Source: Stemphylium vesicarium (Eukaryota; Ascomycota; Dothideomycetes; Pleosporales; Pleosporaceae). From it: a DNA stretch of 64,000 nucleotides. The stretch spans positions 62,001 through 126,000 of the forward strand of contig QXCR01000035.1 of the NCBI GenBank assembly GCA_004380135.1, written 5' to 3'. The position numbers were made by a program, and so were the translations under genes. Shown here one piece after another: positions 32,391 through 44,702 of the stretch. Below the pieces are notes generated by a model, which was given only the letters and a program-made list of their open reading frames with translations, was not told the origin of the DNA and ran no database searches. Each line of letters opens with the position of its first letter. The first letter of the stretch is position 1.

Positions 32391-33709
32391 GACGATGAGC
32401 GAATGACTGAGCAGAGAGAAGACGAAACCGACTGTTCAAATTCATAAGGTGGTATTTGTCTACCACATGCGACTAAGGGTACGAGGCCAAACTAGGAGCC
32501 CGAACAGACCTACAACGATGCTTTTCGGGCGGGGAGGAGCCGCAATCATTTCCCGACCATTATAGAATCGACAAGGCGGCCGCAAAAGCTCCCCTATCTG
32601 ATACATGGCCTTGGCCTGCCACTTGAGGTCATGATCGGAGCGGTGCCTAAGCCGTGCGTCGTGCAACAAGGCTCTAAAAAGCTCTGCAAGCTTTCCTTGG
32701 CGGAGCCATACAGTATTGGGGGCAAAGGCAGACGTCGTGACATGGGTCCGGGCAGTTGTCGCAAGAGGCGGAGGGGGTTGAGAGAGACGCCGTGCCCTCA
32801 ACGTCCGTGGGTCGGAAACGTGCGCTGCAGCCGGCCGTGCGCCGGCACCAGCACGGGCCTCCCCACCCTCAGTCATCCCGCGGTTGTTGAGACAAACTCC
32901 CTGACAGTCCTAGCCACCCCCGTTCTGATCATAGATCTTCGCCACCAGCATCAATATTCTCATGTTATCTCAGCTAACCTCGGGATTATCAGGGTCCGTG
33001 ATGCTGTTTCCACCGCAGTGGTGCTATCTGCGTGTACCCCGCTGCTGCGGGAGTGCGTTGTCGTGAAGATACCTAGGGCAGTGCTTGGTCCCTCAGCTTC
33101 TGCAGGTGCAGTCACACAAATTCACCGTATACCGGGACTATCTGGTGGAGAATAGCGGCATGTTGATTGCCTAGCTTCGACTTCCTAGCTTGCCTATGCG
33201 GCGTGGGCAGGCAGTGGGCAGGCAGTTCATCGGCATACAAGAGACTGGAAAGAAGAAAAAAAGCACGAAACTTGCTGGTACGCACGATGAACGGCGGTTC
33301 AACAGCAATCTTGGCACATGCATCACCCACGCGGAGGTGGGAGTGCCTGAGGTTGGGCAGGGGCCGTTGTGAGACCTCCAGGGTTGACCCACTTTCATCT
33401 CATATCAGGGCCGGGCATTGTTGATACCAGTGCCGATCCTGGATACAGTGGTAAGCTGGTGCGGAGACCAGTCCTCATGGGTGTCATTGCAGAATCGCGA
33501 TGAACCCGCACGCAAGGTAGTCCCTTTTTTCCAAACGCCGCTTGTCCGCCATGCCCTATTCTGAGCGTACTCAACAACCAGACCATCTTGATATATGTTC
33601 TGTCTGCCCCTCTGTCGTTTGAGATTCGTTACAGCAGTCACCATTCGCTTTGACTTCTCCCCCCTCAGTCTTTTCTTTCCCGTCACATCATTCACTCATT
33701 CGTTACAAG
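32391..33709. other. bidirectional promoter region, 1.3 kb
   Basis: It separates the start codons of the GH16-acyltransferase fusion (minus) and the GT2 synthase (plus), and is therefore a candidate for shared control. An open frame at 32460-32876 (minus) is Arg/Ala/Pro-biased and not supported as a gene. No TATA element stands out. Confidence 0.45.
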
Positions 33710-35295
33710 ATGTCGGACACCAAGGACTGTGTCATCGAAGTCGGAGAGGTCACCACCTCCCCAGCCCCCGCGGTCGATGAGAAGTCAACTCTCAAGAGTA
33801 GTTGGGCACCTTCCGAGGTCGTCGGACGGTCGTCTTCATGGATCTCAGAATGGACACCGTTCGGCCTCGTCGTTTCCTACTACGTCTTCTCGGTATGCAT
33901 GTACATGTACTGCAGCAACGGCCTGATCGCCATCTTCTGGTTCATATACATGTGCACCAACTTCTACATTGCCGGTACTACCGTCCTCGAGGCCTTCTTC
34001 AGCATCACGCCCTGCCGCGAGGCAAGGGCCGTTGTCACCCAGGCTCAAGAGAAGCAGTGGAACTTCCCCACACCAAACAGCCAACTGCCTATCCTCGATC
34101 TCCTCATTGTCGCCTACCTCCCCAACGAGCAAGACATCATCATGGATCGCGCATACTACGCTCTCAAGGAGATTGCCTACCCCAGCGACAGAATCAGGAT
34201 CAACCTTCTCTACAACACCCCTAAGGCGATTGAGCCGTTGGAGACCGAAATGGCCGAGCTTCCCCTGCGTTTCCCTCACGCAAGGGTCATCAAAGTCCCG
34301 AACTCGACATCCAAGGCTGACAACCTCAACTACTTCTTCACATTGAACACTGGATCTGACCTCATTGCCATCTACGACTGCGACCACTACCCCCACCCCA
34401 ACGCACCTCGATGGGCTGCCGAGCGCTTCATGGCTGAGAAGGATGTCGACATTGTCCAAGGCCGCTGCATCGTTTTCAACTCTGACGATTCCTTCATGAC
34501 AAACATGATCTCAGTCGAATTCGATAAGATCTATGCTGTTTCCCATCCTGGTCGCTCCACCATGTGGGGCTTCGGTCTTTTCTGCGGCTCAAACGGTTAC
34601 TGGCGCACTTCCCTCCTTCGCGACCTGAAGATGGACGACACTATGCTCACTGAAGATATCGACTCCGCCCTACGCGCCTTCTCCAAGGGAGCCAAGACTG
34701 TGCACGATCTCAATGTTACCTCTTACGAACTGGCCCCCACTACTTTCGGCGCCTTTTGGAAGCAACGCCTCCGGTGGGCCCAGGGCTGGGCTCAAGCTAG
34801 CATGCGTCACATGAAGATGGTCTGGAACGGTGTCAAGGATCCGCTGCACGAGGAGCACGCCAAGCGCAGCTTCACTGCCCGCTTTGGTGTTCTCTCTCTC
34901 CTGCTTATCCGCGAGTCGTCGTACTATCTGGTTACGCAATACACGTGTCTCGTCGCATCATTCGTTATCGTCAAGTTTCCGACCAACGGGGACGAGCTGT
35001 GGAAGCTTGTCTACTTCCAGTACCCCCTCTCCCAGTGGCTTTTCATTATCAGGTTCGTACGACCCACCCGCCTTAGCTTTGCATATCGCTAACATTGTTT
35101 CACAGTATTGTCTGCCTATTCGCTACTCTTTGGATCACAAACCAGGTCAAGTCCGAGTTTGTGTCCAGGAGGATGATCATTCTCTTCTCTGTCCTTTACC
35201 CATTTTATCTTATTCTTAATGCCACTATCGGCCTTTACGGACACGCCCGCCAGCTTGTCAAGTACAGCTCCTGGAACCCAACAGCCAGGAAGTAA
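33710..35295 (+). CDS. processive GT2 polysaccharide synthase (cellulose/hyaluronan synthase-like)
   Basis: Two exons, 33710-35052 and 35106-35295, with a 53 bp intron; 510 residues. Two hydrophobic segments (about 50-68 and 72-97) come before the catalytic domain, and about four follow it (from about residue 390). Catalytic motifs of processive family-2 enzymes are complete: KADN (202-205), DCD (223-225, the DxD metal site), TEDID (314-318, with the base Asp), and QRLRW (352-356, the Q-x-x-R-W product-binding motif). FCGSNGYWR before TEDID is also typical. The enzyme should polymerise a sugar nucleotide on the cytosolic face and export the chain through its own membrane pore. It is shorter than CelA-type mixed-linkage glucan synthases and lacks a PilZ domain. 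Sugar identity cannot be read from sequence. Neighbours suggest an acylated exported glycan. Confidence 0.9.
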
Positions 35296-37295
35296 ATAGG
35301 CGGGCTAGTTTCTCTTTGTTAATGAGTGTGTATATCCCGGGGTGGCTGGCGGAGAGCCAGCATCCCTCTTTTTCTTTGTCGGTATAAATAAATGGCTGGG
35401 CGGCATCATTAGACAAACGGGCGACCGTTGGCTGCAACATACTTAGATAGTATCAATAATACTTTTGTACGAACCTAATTATTACTACACATCTTCAAAC
35501 AGTGAGCTTGCACCTTCTCCAGATTGTTGATGGTAGAGACCACCACCAAGTGATGACTTCTAGTCTATCATGTCATTCGAAACACCATCTCTACTTGACA
35601 GAGTTTGCAGTCACTAGCAGCCACCACCCGAAACAACGAGGCGCACGTTTCAACGGTCGAATGTGGCTGTAACAGACTTGGTCAGCATCAGTACTACTTC
35701 ACATGCCAACCTGACTATTCTTACTCCCCCGCTGCCTCCGAAACAATGAGGCGTCAATCTCAGCTACATGCTATCCTGACGAGCCCATTGGGTTCCGACA
35801 TGACGGTCTATCGATAGTTTGGACATGCAAATTTTGCTAATCTAACCACCTTGATGCATTGCACGATCTCGTCATGCATGCGTGCGGTAATGCACATTAC
35901 GCTGTGAAAGATGCAGAGGAACATTTCCCCGACTCATGTTAGCTGATGGTCGTCGGCAGACTGCCTTCCGATCTGTGCTGACGATCTTATCTGAGAAACG
36001 CAAGATGATCCCCGGCCGGCAGATTCACAGAAAATCAATCGCCCTTGACCGCTTCCCTGCGTCATGACGGCCCTGGTAATTGCCCCCACTTGGCGGTGTA
36101 TAAGGCTGTCAAAGTAGTTACTCTTGGCCTTCTCGGGAGATTACAATGTGAACACGCGGCCGATCTACACAGGCTAAGCACCACATGCTCGGCCCCCATA
36201 CTGCTCGAGTTAGCTTGCGCGTGGGACAAACTCAACGTGCATGGCTGGGGAGCACGGCATTGGTACATTGGCAGGTCGGCGGAACCGTCCGCACGCTTAA
36301 TCGAATCCTGACACGGCATTTTCTTCGGTGAGTCGGAGTTTGGCAGGGCGCCAAAACGAAAACAGCATGTAGCTACCCCTTTGAGTATTTCTTTTCGGAA
36401 CATACCTATCTGCGAGTCAGAGTGTTTATTGACCATCAGGGCTGCAAAGGCTCGGCGCGTTCCCCTCTCCGGCGTAGGTGACGGATGCACGTTGTTTCGA
36501 GCGTGCGCGCACGGATCGCGTTGAACTGTCAGGGCGGAAGGGGGCGGAGGGGTGACAGGCGGAAAAGGCTGTGTCTTTGCGCCACACGTCGAGCAGGATG
36601 CTCCTCGTCGCTGCTGCGACATGTTGAATTGCCTGCAGTGCTTTTCATCCACGACGTCACGACGCGGTTTGAAGCACGACAAGGGCGCCGATGCATACCT
36701 AGCAACACAAACAAAATACGTGGAAATCCTTTGCGCCGAGATAACAATTTCAATCCCCCCCCCGCTTTCGCATGTGTAACTAGCCCACGGCAAGCTTGCG
36801 CGCGAACTACCTGGCTGTCACATACGGCGGTGCCCTTAATCACACACCACCTAGGTGAAGAAGGGTAACGCTCGCCCGTCAGGTACTCAACGGGAGGTAG
36901 AAACGCCACAAAAAGTAAGACACTGGGCATGCATACATGCATTCGTCTGGAATTGTTCTCGGAAACTTGCGCTCGAGCTAAACTCAACGTTTCCGGCCTG
37001 GCATAGGCCTGTCGTGCGAGGCAACGCGCGCGCGAAGAAAAGTAGACCTCATACGAAATTTCGTTTTTTTCTAGGCGGCCAAGGCGTTGATCTCGGGTCT
37101 CCCACGGAGCATCTAGGGGTGTGCGGGATGCGGTCTTATCGCGAGCACGTGTTGGCGGGTGACTGTGCTTGAGCTTGGTTGAGAGAGTCTGTGGCATTCG
37201 AGGTAGTAGGTCATATTCTCCTCTTTGGTGGTGAGCTCTTCCTCTTCTAATACCAGTTTCGCTACTTGCGAGAAGCATCAAGTACATTCGCAATC
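35296..37295. other. intergenic region of 2 kb
   Basis: It lies between two same-strand genes of the putative polysaccharide cluster. Several overlapping open frames (for example 36062-36793 and 36529-37293, minus) are antisense to each other and show no motif. A short imperfect repeat containing CGAAACAA(C/T)GAGGCG occurs near 35628 and 35739. I see no gene. Confidence 0.4.
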
Positions 37296-38667
37296 ATGAA
37301 GTCTGATCTTCTATCCTCTCCTTTAGCGATGTTCACCTCTCCGTCAAGCCACCATGCCACCAACATAGCCATTAAGCAGGACTATCTGATTGGACTTCGA
37401 GGTCTTTTCGTCGTCCAATCATTCCTCTTTGTCTTCTTTCAGACGTTTCTCCCAGCAGCTGTCCCTGACTCGAAGAATGTCGAGGGTCCAACATACCAGA
37501 TTGTGCTCCGCAAGACCTTCTCGGTGCTCTTTTGCAACCCCTCTTTGATCTATGGTTGGATCATCTTCCTCTCGGCGCGAACCATCTGCTTGCCATATCT
37601 CGCCAACAAGACACGCGAAGTTGGCGCATCCAGCATCTTCCGTCGTGGTGTCAGGCTATGGATCCCGACCTTCATTGCTTACTCTCTGACTGCGGCTGCT
37701 TTCAGCACGGCATCCACCGACTACATCTCCGAATTCCTTGAGTCGACTGGCAACCTCTCGACAAGCGCACCTCTGCGTATGCGCAACTTCCTCGTCTACT
37801 TTAACTCTCTGTTCGAGATCTTCTGGCTCAACAAAGACTACCACCTCCAGGCTGCCAACCGAGTCTTCCCATCGGGAACTCTCTGGGTTGTCTCCGTCAT
37901 CTTCCAGCAAAGCTACACCGTCTACATGACCATGGTCATTGTCCCCGCCACTCGCACATCGTGGCGTGTCAAGGCCATGCTCGCATTCATCATTGCCGCC
38001 TTCTGGGTGCAGAGCTGGGCCTGGTACAGCGTCACTGGTCTTCTTATCGCCGACGCCGTCTTCAACATGGACTTTCAATTCCGCTCGCGGAAAGGCTTGG
38101 AGGTCGGAAAGCTCAGCCTTCCCCTCTGGCCGCTGTACGCAGCCATGCTTTTCACCGGTGTCGTACTCCAGTTCCTCTTCATCTCGTGGAAGACTGACAT
38201 GCGCGGCAACGAGCTCCACGGCCACACCGGTATCTACACCGGCGGTATGCTCAACGAGCGTATGGACGAGGATCAGCCCATGGCACGTGTTGACAACTAC
38301 CTCATCATCCTTGGATCCATGCTCTTGATCGAGACATTCGAGTGGCCCCGCAGTGTCCTCTGCGGCGAGTTCTTCGTTGCGCTCGGCCGACGCAGCTTCA
38401 GTAAGTGCAATCTATCTCCCTCCAACACCAAGCAACTACTTACGCATTGCAGGTTTCTTCCTCGTTCAGTCTCTCATCATCTACACCGTCGGCATCAAGC
38501 TCTTCCAGCACATGGCCAATGCAGGAAGCACGACTGCCCTGAGCGGATTCGTATGCTTCTTGGTGTGCGCACCCCTCGTCGGCATCGTCGCCGAGGTCTT
38601 CTACCGCATCGTCGATTTGCCGAGTGTAGTAATCGCCAAAGGCTTCTGGGCGTTCATGACGAAATAA
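37296..38667 (+). CDS. acyltransferase-3-like multipass membrane protein
   Basis: Two exons, 37296-38400 and 38453-38667, with a 52 bp intron; 439 residues and about ten hydrophobic helices. The start YLIGLRGLFVVQSFLFVFFQ resembles the first helix of acyltransferase-3 proteins, and SARTICLPYL followed by FRRGVRLWIPTFIAY parallels the SVRFLTAPYF and RRTPRLMIPV blocks of the acyltransferase half of the 29176-32390 fusion. The His that follows the first helix in active members is replaced by Gln (about residue 49). It could therefore be a partner or transport-like member rather than an acyltransferase; equally the family's catalytic residues vary in fungi. Location next to the GT2 synthase suggests O-acylation or membrane handling of the same glycan. 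Function is inference. Confidence 0.75.
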
Positions 38668-39187
38668 GAGGCGCGCCCACGCGAGTCTGGTACCGAGGCG
38701 GGCGCCAGTCCGTCATCCAGCCCGCTAGCCACTTCTTTTCCCCCATCTCGCTCGCCAGCCCTGCCCTTCTTCCTCCAACACCACGCTAATCCTTTGAGAG
38801 CATTCTTTCCATGTATATCCCCTCCTTGCGCAAGACGTTTTTCTTAGTTTTAGAACTGGTGGGAAGCAAGTCTATCATGCGGCATGTCTTTTACATGGGG
38901 ATAAATCTCCCCAGCATTGCGGTCGATCTTTCCATTGCGTCTTTTCTCCGCACGACGGGGGAGGACACGGGAGGGCAATTTAGCCTAAGAACAATGGGTT
39001 CAGGATCGGAAATGTACATTATAACGTCTTCGGCGTTGCAATAGTTAGGATTACCGGAGTTGTTAATATATCACTTTGTCGAATTGCTGCTATTATTCAA
39101 TTTACCTTTTTTTTGCATTACATCCATTCCATTGTGACCATACCTGCACTCCCCACAGAAAAGCCCCACGAAAAAGACACCACTCAC
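38668..39187. other. intergenic region
   Basis: 520 bp following the acyltransferase-like gene, AT-rich with a T run near 39109-39114. Nothing recognised. Confidence 0.4.
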
Positions 39188-40872
39188 ATGGAGAAAGCAA
39201 TCCCGGTCGATGGACCCATAAATCTCACCCTAGATAAACGTCTCAATCGCAAATTCGACATCCATATCCTCCTTTAGTTGTTCGGAATATGGTACAACAC
39301 CCCATCTTCACAACCCCAAACCTGGCCAACTAACCTCCCCACTTCCCTAGGTTCTTGTCCTTCATCGACCGCAGCAACATCGGCAACGCGTGCATAGCCG
39401 GCCTCACAGACTCGCTCTCCATAACAACAGCTACCCGCTTCAACATCGCACTCCCCGTCTTCTGCATCCCCTACATCCTCGTCGACGTGCCCTCTAACTT
39501 GCTGGTCAAGCTGCTGCGCGCTGGTATCTATCTGCCTCTGCTGATAACCTCCTGGGGCCTTGTGTGCATATGCATGGGCTTCGTGCGGAACTTTGCTGGG
39601 CTGGTGGCGTGTCGTTTGCTTCTGGAACTGTGTGAAGGGGGCGTATTGGGTGGAGTGATCATCTATCTGGCTATGTTTTATCGAAGGTGCGAGATGCTGC
39701 TAAGGAATGGGTTGTTTTACTGTGCCGCGCCGTTGTCGGGGGCTTTTGGGGGGTTGCTTGCGAGTGGGTTGGCGAGGATTGAGGTGGGGGAGTATAGACG
39801 GTGGCCGCGGATTTTCTTCAGTAAGATGTTCATACCTCTTCCATCACTGGGTTTTCATTTCTCGAATGCTAAATTGTTTTCGGTGCTGACGCGCAACAGT
39901 CGAGGGCGCTGTAACAGTCATCTTTGGCATCGTCTACTTCTTCTTTATGCCAGACACACCCGCTGCAGCTAGTTCTCTCTCTGACGAAGAGAAATAATGG
40001 GCATTACGACGAATGCGCATTGATGCAGGTGGATCCATCCAAGTTGATGTAGACGACGAGAAGTTCAGTTGGTACTGGGTTAGAGTGGCGCTTGTAGCAC
40101 CACAAACCTGTCTCTCTGCTTTCATCTGGTTCTTTTTGCTAGTGCCCCTACACGTAAGTACTGTTTTATATCCCAAATTCACTCTTCAATGTTGTTCAAT
40201 CATGTTAACACGCTCTCCAAAGTTTCTTCCTCTTCCTCCCAAGTATCATAGCAGGGATGGGCTATCAAAGTACAACAGCACAGCTCTTCGCTGTTCCGCC
40301 CAACATGGCTGCTTTCCTCATTGTCATCGGTACTACATACACGTCCGATAAACTCAAGAATCGGGGGTACTTTACCATCGGACGGTATATCTTAGGTATC
40401 TGCGAATATTTTATGCTTATCGTAGCGACGACAAATGCAGTGCGATACGCGGGCACTTCCCTAGTCGCGATCGTTTTTTTCCAGGGATCGCCTATGGTAA
40501 TGGTAGGTCTCGGCCCCCACCTTGTCATCTGACGAGAAAGGGCTGATTGAGGCTGAACAAAGGGCTGGGCATCGAATAATCTCGCCCCCATTATCTGAGA
40601 GCTGTTGGTATTGGCCTTGTTATCTCCATCGCGAACTGCTCGGCATTTGTTGGGACTTTCATTTACTTGGAACGTGACGCACCGAAGTATGTTTTGACCA
40701 TTCAGTTAGTCTTGGGGCATTGGTAATTACGATCGTCTTGGCTGCGGCTCAGTGTTTGTATATCAGTTGGGGAAACGGGAAAAGGGAGAAGAGCGAGAGG
40801 GACGACAGGCTATTACAAAGCGATGCTGATAGATTTGGACATCGACATCCGAGATTCAGATTTACCCTGTAG
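39188..40872 (+). pseudogene. broken MFS anion:cation symporter (allantoate/nicotinate permease family)
   Basis: Translated pieces match the family from start to end: LDKRLNRKFDIHIL near the N-terminus, FLSFIDRSNIGNA after an apparent intron, FNIALPVFCIPYILVDVPSN, then ALRRMRIDAGG, GYQSTTAQLFAVPPNMAAF, RAVGIGLVISIANC, DAPKY and a C-terminal HPRFRFTL before TAG at 40870. The coding frame is interrupted. There is an in-frame TAG just before 39300 where relatives have Trp in an HILPW-type motif, and a TAA near 39996 in the EEK-WALRR segment. Frames are also lost between about 40530 and 40600. Relatives of this family import carboxylates, nicotinate or allantoate. It is a decayed gene; no continuous product can be assembled with ordinary introns. 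Confidence 0.85.
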
Positions 40873-40954
40873 GTGCTGAATGTCGCTACAAAACAGAAGT
40901 TGGAGATGGGCGAAGATGCAATGAAACCAAATCATCAATTGCGTCCCTCTCAAA

Positions 40955-42851
40955 TCACTTCGTCTTCTTCTTATCTCGCCCTCCGATCATCCCAATCTGT
41001 GTCGTGCTGCCCTCCCTCCACGGCGTCAAGCTCCCACCGCCAGCTACCCATCCGATAGTCATGACAATCAGCGTAAACGGTACAGCCGTCAGAAAGTACC
41101 ATCCATAAGTCGTCCTCAGCGCCGAAACACTCTCATTCATGCTATACAAGCCCGAGATGAAGGTCAACGGAATGAAAATTGTCGCTAGCCAAGTAATGCG
41201 CGCCATGTTATGATTTTCCTCGAGCCCGCGTCGCGAATCTTCGATCGAAATTTCGGAAGTGACGATGCTGGTGAGACGGTCAACACGCTCCTGGAGCACG
41301 TTGACGGCAGCGAGGACGCGACGGAAGTCGGGCACTATGTCCTCGAATCCATCCACGTTGTCAAAGTTTATAACAACATTGTCGGAGAAGACTGATCGTG
41401 CAGTGTACGATAATGGCGACGATGGTGCAGATGCTGCAGTGGAAGGCTGAGGTGATGGTGTTGTGAGCCGTGCTGCAGCTGGAAGCGCATGCTCTAATGT
41501 CTCCGTTATCATCTCTCGGAATACGGGAATCTGCCGTCGCCATGTATGTAGACGCTTCAACGAAGTGTCAATGGCATCGCCTTTGGATCGGAACAGGCGC
41601 GGCATCTCGAGCTCCCATTCGATCTGGCTGAGCCGCGCTTTTACGTAGTCGCAAACTATAAGCCATTCTGCGCAGATGGTGTAGATGGTCGGTTTGGCAA
41701 GAACTTGCGCATTGATCTCGTGGCCTTCTGTTCGCTCAAACCACGGGAATGCGGTTGTCATCTGTACGATGTCCTCGAACCACGACACAGAGGATTTGGT
41801 TGACGGGTAGACAGTTGTTTTCATCTTGGGCGTTGGCAGCCAGTTACTGCGGTCGTGCCCTATCGAAGTCAGTAAATTTCTGGATGATGCTGAAAAGAGA
41901 CTTACACAGGGGCCGGCCTTGGCTGACGGTTGGGTCTAGTAGCACAATCCCGACTGTTCCATTACCACACTTCTTATCTTTGCCAATCCATACCGTAGTC
42001 CGTGTACGTATGATCGAAACAACGGAATCTTCGCTATCTTGATAGTGCCAGTGGTTTTCATCGTTGTCAGGACGGCGGTGCACATTCCAAGTATTAGCTT
42101 CCAGCCTCGAATTTTCGTAATCCTGTTTAGTTTTGTGGTATCTTAGTCGCATGCTCCGCATTCGAAACCACTGCCGATGCTTCATACTGGAAACGAGACT
42201 GGGCGGCATCGCACATGGATCTCGTGTGTTGTACCATACGTAGTCCTCTATCTGTTCACGGAAGAAAAGCGGATCAATGTCAAAGCGCTCCCCTAGAATT
42301 TCAATAACTTGCTGGGAAAGGTCTTCGACAATGAACAATCGCTGAGGAGGTTGTTTCATACGCTCATGCGATAGCGACTGCAGAGCCTCTCGAAGCGCGG
42401 AGGATGTTTTGATCGGTAGTGCCTTGGGCTCGGAGGCGGGCTGGTATTCAATAAAGGTGACATTCGTCTTGTTCACACGTCGTTGGCGATCTTCGTTGTC
42501 TTCTTTGACCTCTATCCATCGCAATGGTGTCGTGCCGACCTGCATCCAGTCTGCTAATTGGCGCAATGTTCTCCACGACGTTGACAATGATTTGATGTGT
42601 GCCAAGTAAGGCAGCCTCTTGCTCTTACTGTGCCGCATCAACACACAGAGGACTACAACAACATTGCCGTGTACTTACGGATCCAGTATCTCCCACTCAT
42701 CTGCAGTCAGTGACCGCTCATAGACATCCCCAGTCACTTCGTAAGGATCGGGAAAGTCTGCGCCATCAGGAATGCGCTTCGCTGACCATGGCCCATGTAT
42801 CGTGCCTCTTTTCACCGGTTTGGTATCGCTCGTTTCATAATCGGGAGACAT
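40955..42851 (-). CDS. CorA-like magnesium transporter family protein
   Basis: Three exons, 42851-42679, 42627-41906 and 41859-40955, with introns of 51 and 46 bp; 599 residues. The large N-terminal part is soluble and charged (about 1-480), as in fungal CorA-like proteins. Near the C-terminus a helical segment (RRVLAAVNVLQERVDRLTSIV) leads to two transmembrane helices: WLATIFIPLTFISGLYSMNES and TYGWYFLTAVPFTLIVMTIGW. Between them, YSMN takes the place of the signature (Y)GMN of CorA channels; Ser for Gly is a departure that may mean changed ion selectivity or a non-transport role. Joins were set by phase: ILDP to KSKRLPYLAH and RPLW to HDRSNWLP. Location is probably the plasma membrane. The family is clear; ion transport is not proven by sequence. 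Confidence 0.82.
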
Positions 42852-44702
42852 GTTCGCTGCCAACACTTCTCAGGGTAAAACGATAGCAATGAAAGTGAAT
42901 TGATTGAAATGACATGGAACACACAGGGAAGGCGATGCTGATACTATATAGGCAGCCAGGCGAAATTCGCGGCGTGTTTTGGGGCCAAAATTTGGAGAAG
43001 GCTGCGGCTGAGACCTAAGCGCGACGATCTAGCAGACGCATAAGGGGTTAGCATATGAGGCCTCCTGCCGCCCGCGCGCTTGGATTTACACCTCAGGAGC
43101 TAAAGGATGCGCCAACTCATCGCATGCTACATGCGCCTCTACCAGAAAAGCTAGGTAGACGTGTGGATAGGCCGGTGAACTTGCAAAACTCGGGGAAGTC
43201 GAGTACTGGGCGCTGTCAGCTGAAACGACTTGTGCAGCATGCACCTGTCCGGGCTAAATGTGAGATTTACGCCACCTGCAGCACAAGTAAGCGACGCTCG
43301 TGACGTGAAGGCATCTTCAGCCACATGATGACAGGCGGCAAAATAGATTGGAGCGTTAAATGGCAGCTTCGTCTCCGGTCTTTCGATGCTATGCAAAAGC
43401 AAACGTTTGTGGTAGCGAGTAAGATCGGTGTTGAAGAGCTCGCGGGTCCTCCTCGGAAAGGGCCGATTCTTCTCCGACACCCCACACGTTAGACGCCCGT
43501 ATTTTCTCATTCCACACTTCGCCCATATTTCTTACTTGTAGCGATTTGCCACGCGTCGCCAATGGACACTGTTCAATTCAACTCCAACCATGGTACACTG
43601 ACATCATTTTCTGGGGAAACTGACGCAGCAGAAAGACCGGAAAAGTTGCGCGCAGTGGGTGCCACCTGACTCAGGAGGTCGCCGATCCAATGATACCTCT
43701 TCGAATCTACCCACGACACACATCAGACTACCTTCATAGTTCTCTTCAATTACGATATATATGGTTAACAACTTCACATTTTCTCGACCCAGCCGGTGCC
43801 GATCTTCCCCCCGCTTTCTCTCACCCATGTGGTACCACAACTTTACCAATGTGGTGCCGCGGCGTCTCGTCCCGTCTCAACGAGCAAGACACAATCCGCT
43901 TCCTAGACGAAGCGCCGAGTTTGATTCCTCTTCTAAACACATCATGACTGGAGAGAGACAAGTCCAGGGGCAAAGTCAATGATCCCGCTGTGCGCCCTTA
44001 ACAATTGCGCTCGTATATCCTTGAGTTAGACCAACTGTCAGTTGTTCCACATGATTGGCTTCAAGTGCCGGAACCGTTCCCATCACCTCAAGTCTTATAG
44101 TTCACCGAATGGAGCAAGCTTGGAAATGATCACCGAGTTTGGATCTCTGAAAGAACTTCATCTGGAGTTCAAGAGGTGACCAGGATGGCCCAGGAAGAAT
44201 CCACTTCCAGAGGAAGGGGAGGGTGTTGGTAGGCATGACAACCAAGCACTTCAATCAGCTTAGTACGATATCATATCCGCCCTGAGATATGGCCACGGTG
44301 AAAGACTGAATGTCGCCATTGTATTGACCGCATCGACCGATTCGACAAGCACCATGATGGATGTAAACATAAGTCGCCCAACAACATGACGAGATTGGTT
44401 TCCAAGAAGATGACGATTGCGCTTATTCTTTTTTCGCTACGTCTTCTTTTGCCTTCTTTGACTTGTTTCGGAGCTATGTAGAAGAGCGTGAGTGTATTAG
44501 ATTGCCCGTGTGGACCTTCGAGGCTTAGCAAGCAATTTTTCTCGCATCAGCATATCGTTTCTCCTGCTGCATGCCAAGTTTATAGAAGAAAGGACTAGAC
44601 AACAAGCAGATCAGTACTATCAAACTCAAGCTCATTGATCAACATGTATTCATACTCAAAGGAGGCTCTTACGTCTTCTCCTATTCATCTAGCCAGCTAC
44701 GT
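42852..44702. other. intergenic region of 1.85 kb
   Basis: No gene can be supported. A short frame around 44056-44180 reads like the end of an F-box/leucine-rich protein (EFGSLKELHLEFK then a stop), but it is too short to call. An open frame at 43151-43510 (minus) shows no motif. Confidence 0.4.

Noticed and set aside
32460..32876. 138-codon minus-strand frame in the divergent promoter region
   Set aside because: Arg/Ala/Pro bias, no motif, and no upstream promoter context of its own.
44056..44180. Short frame resembling the end of an F-box/leucine-rich protein
   Set aside because: Only about 40 residues of weak resemblance; too short to support a pseudogene call.
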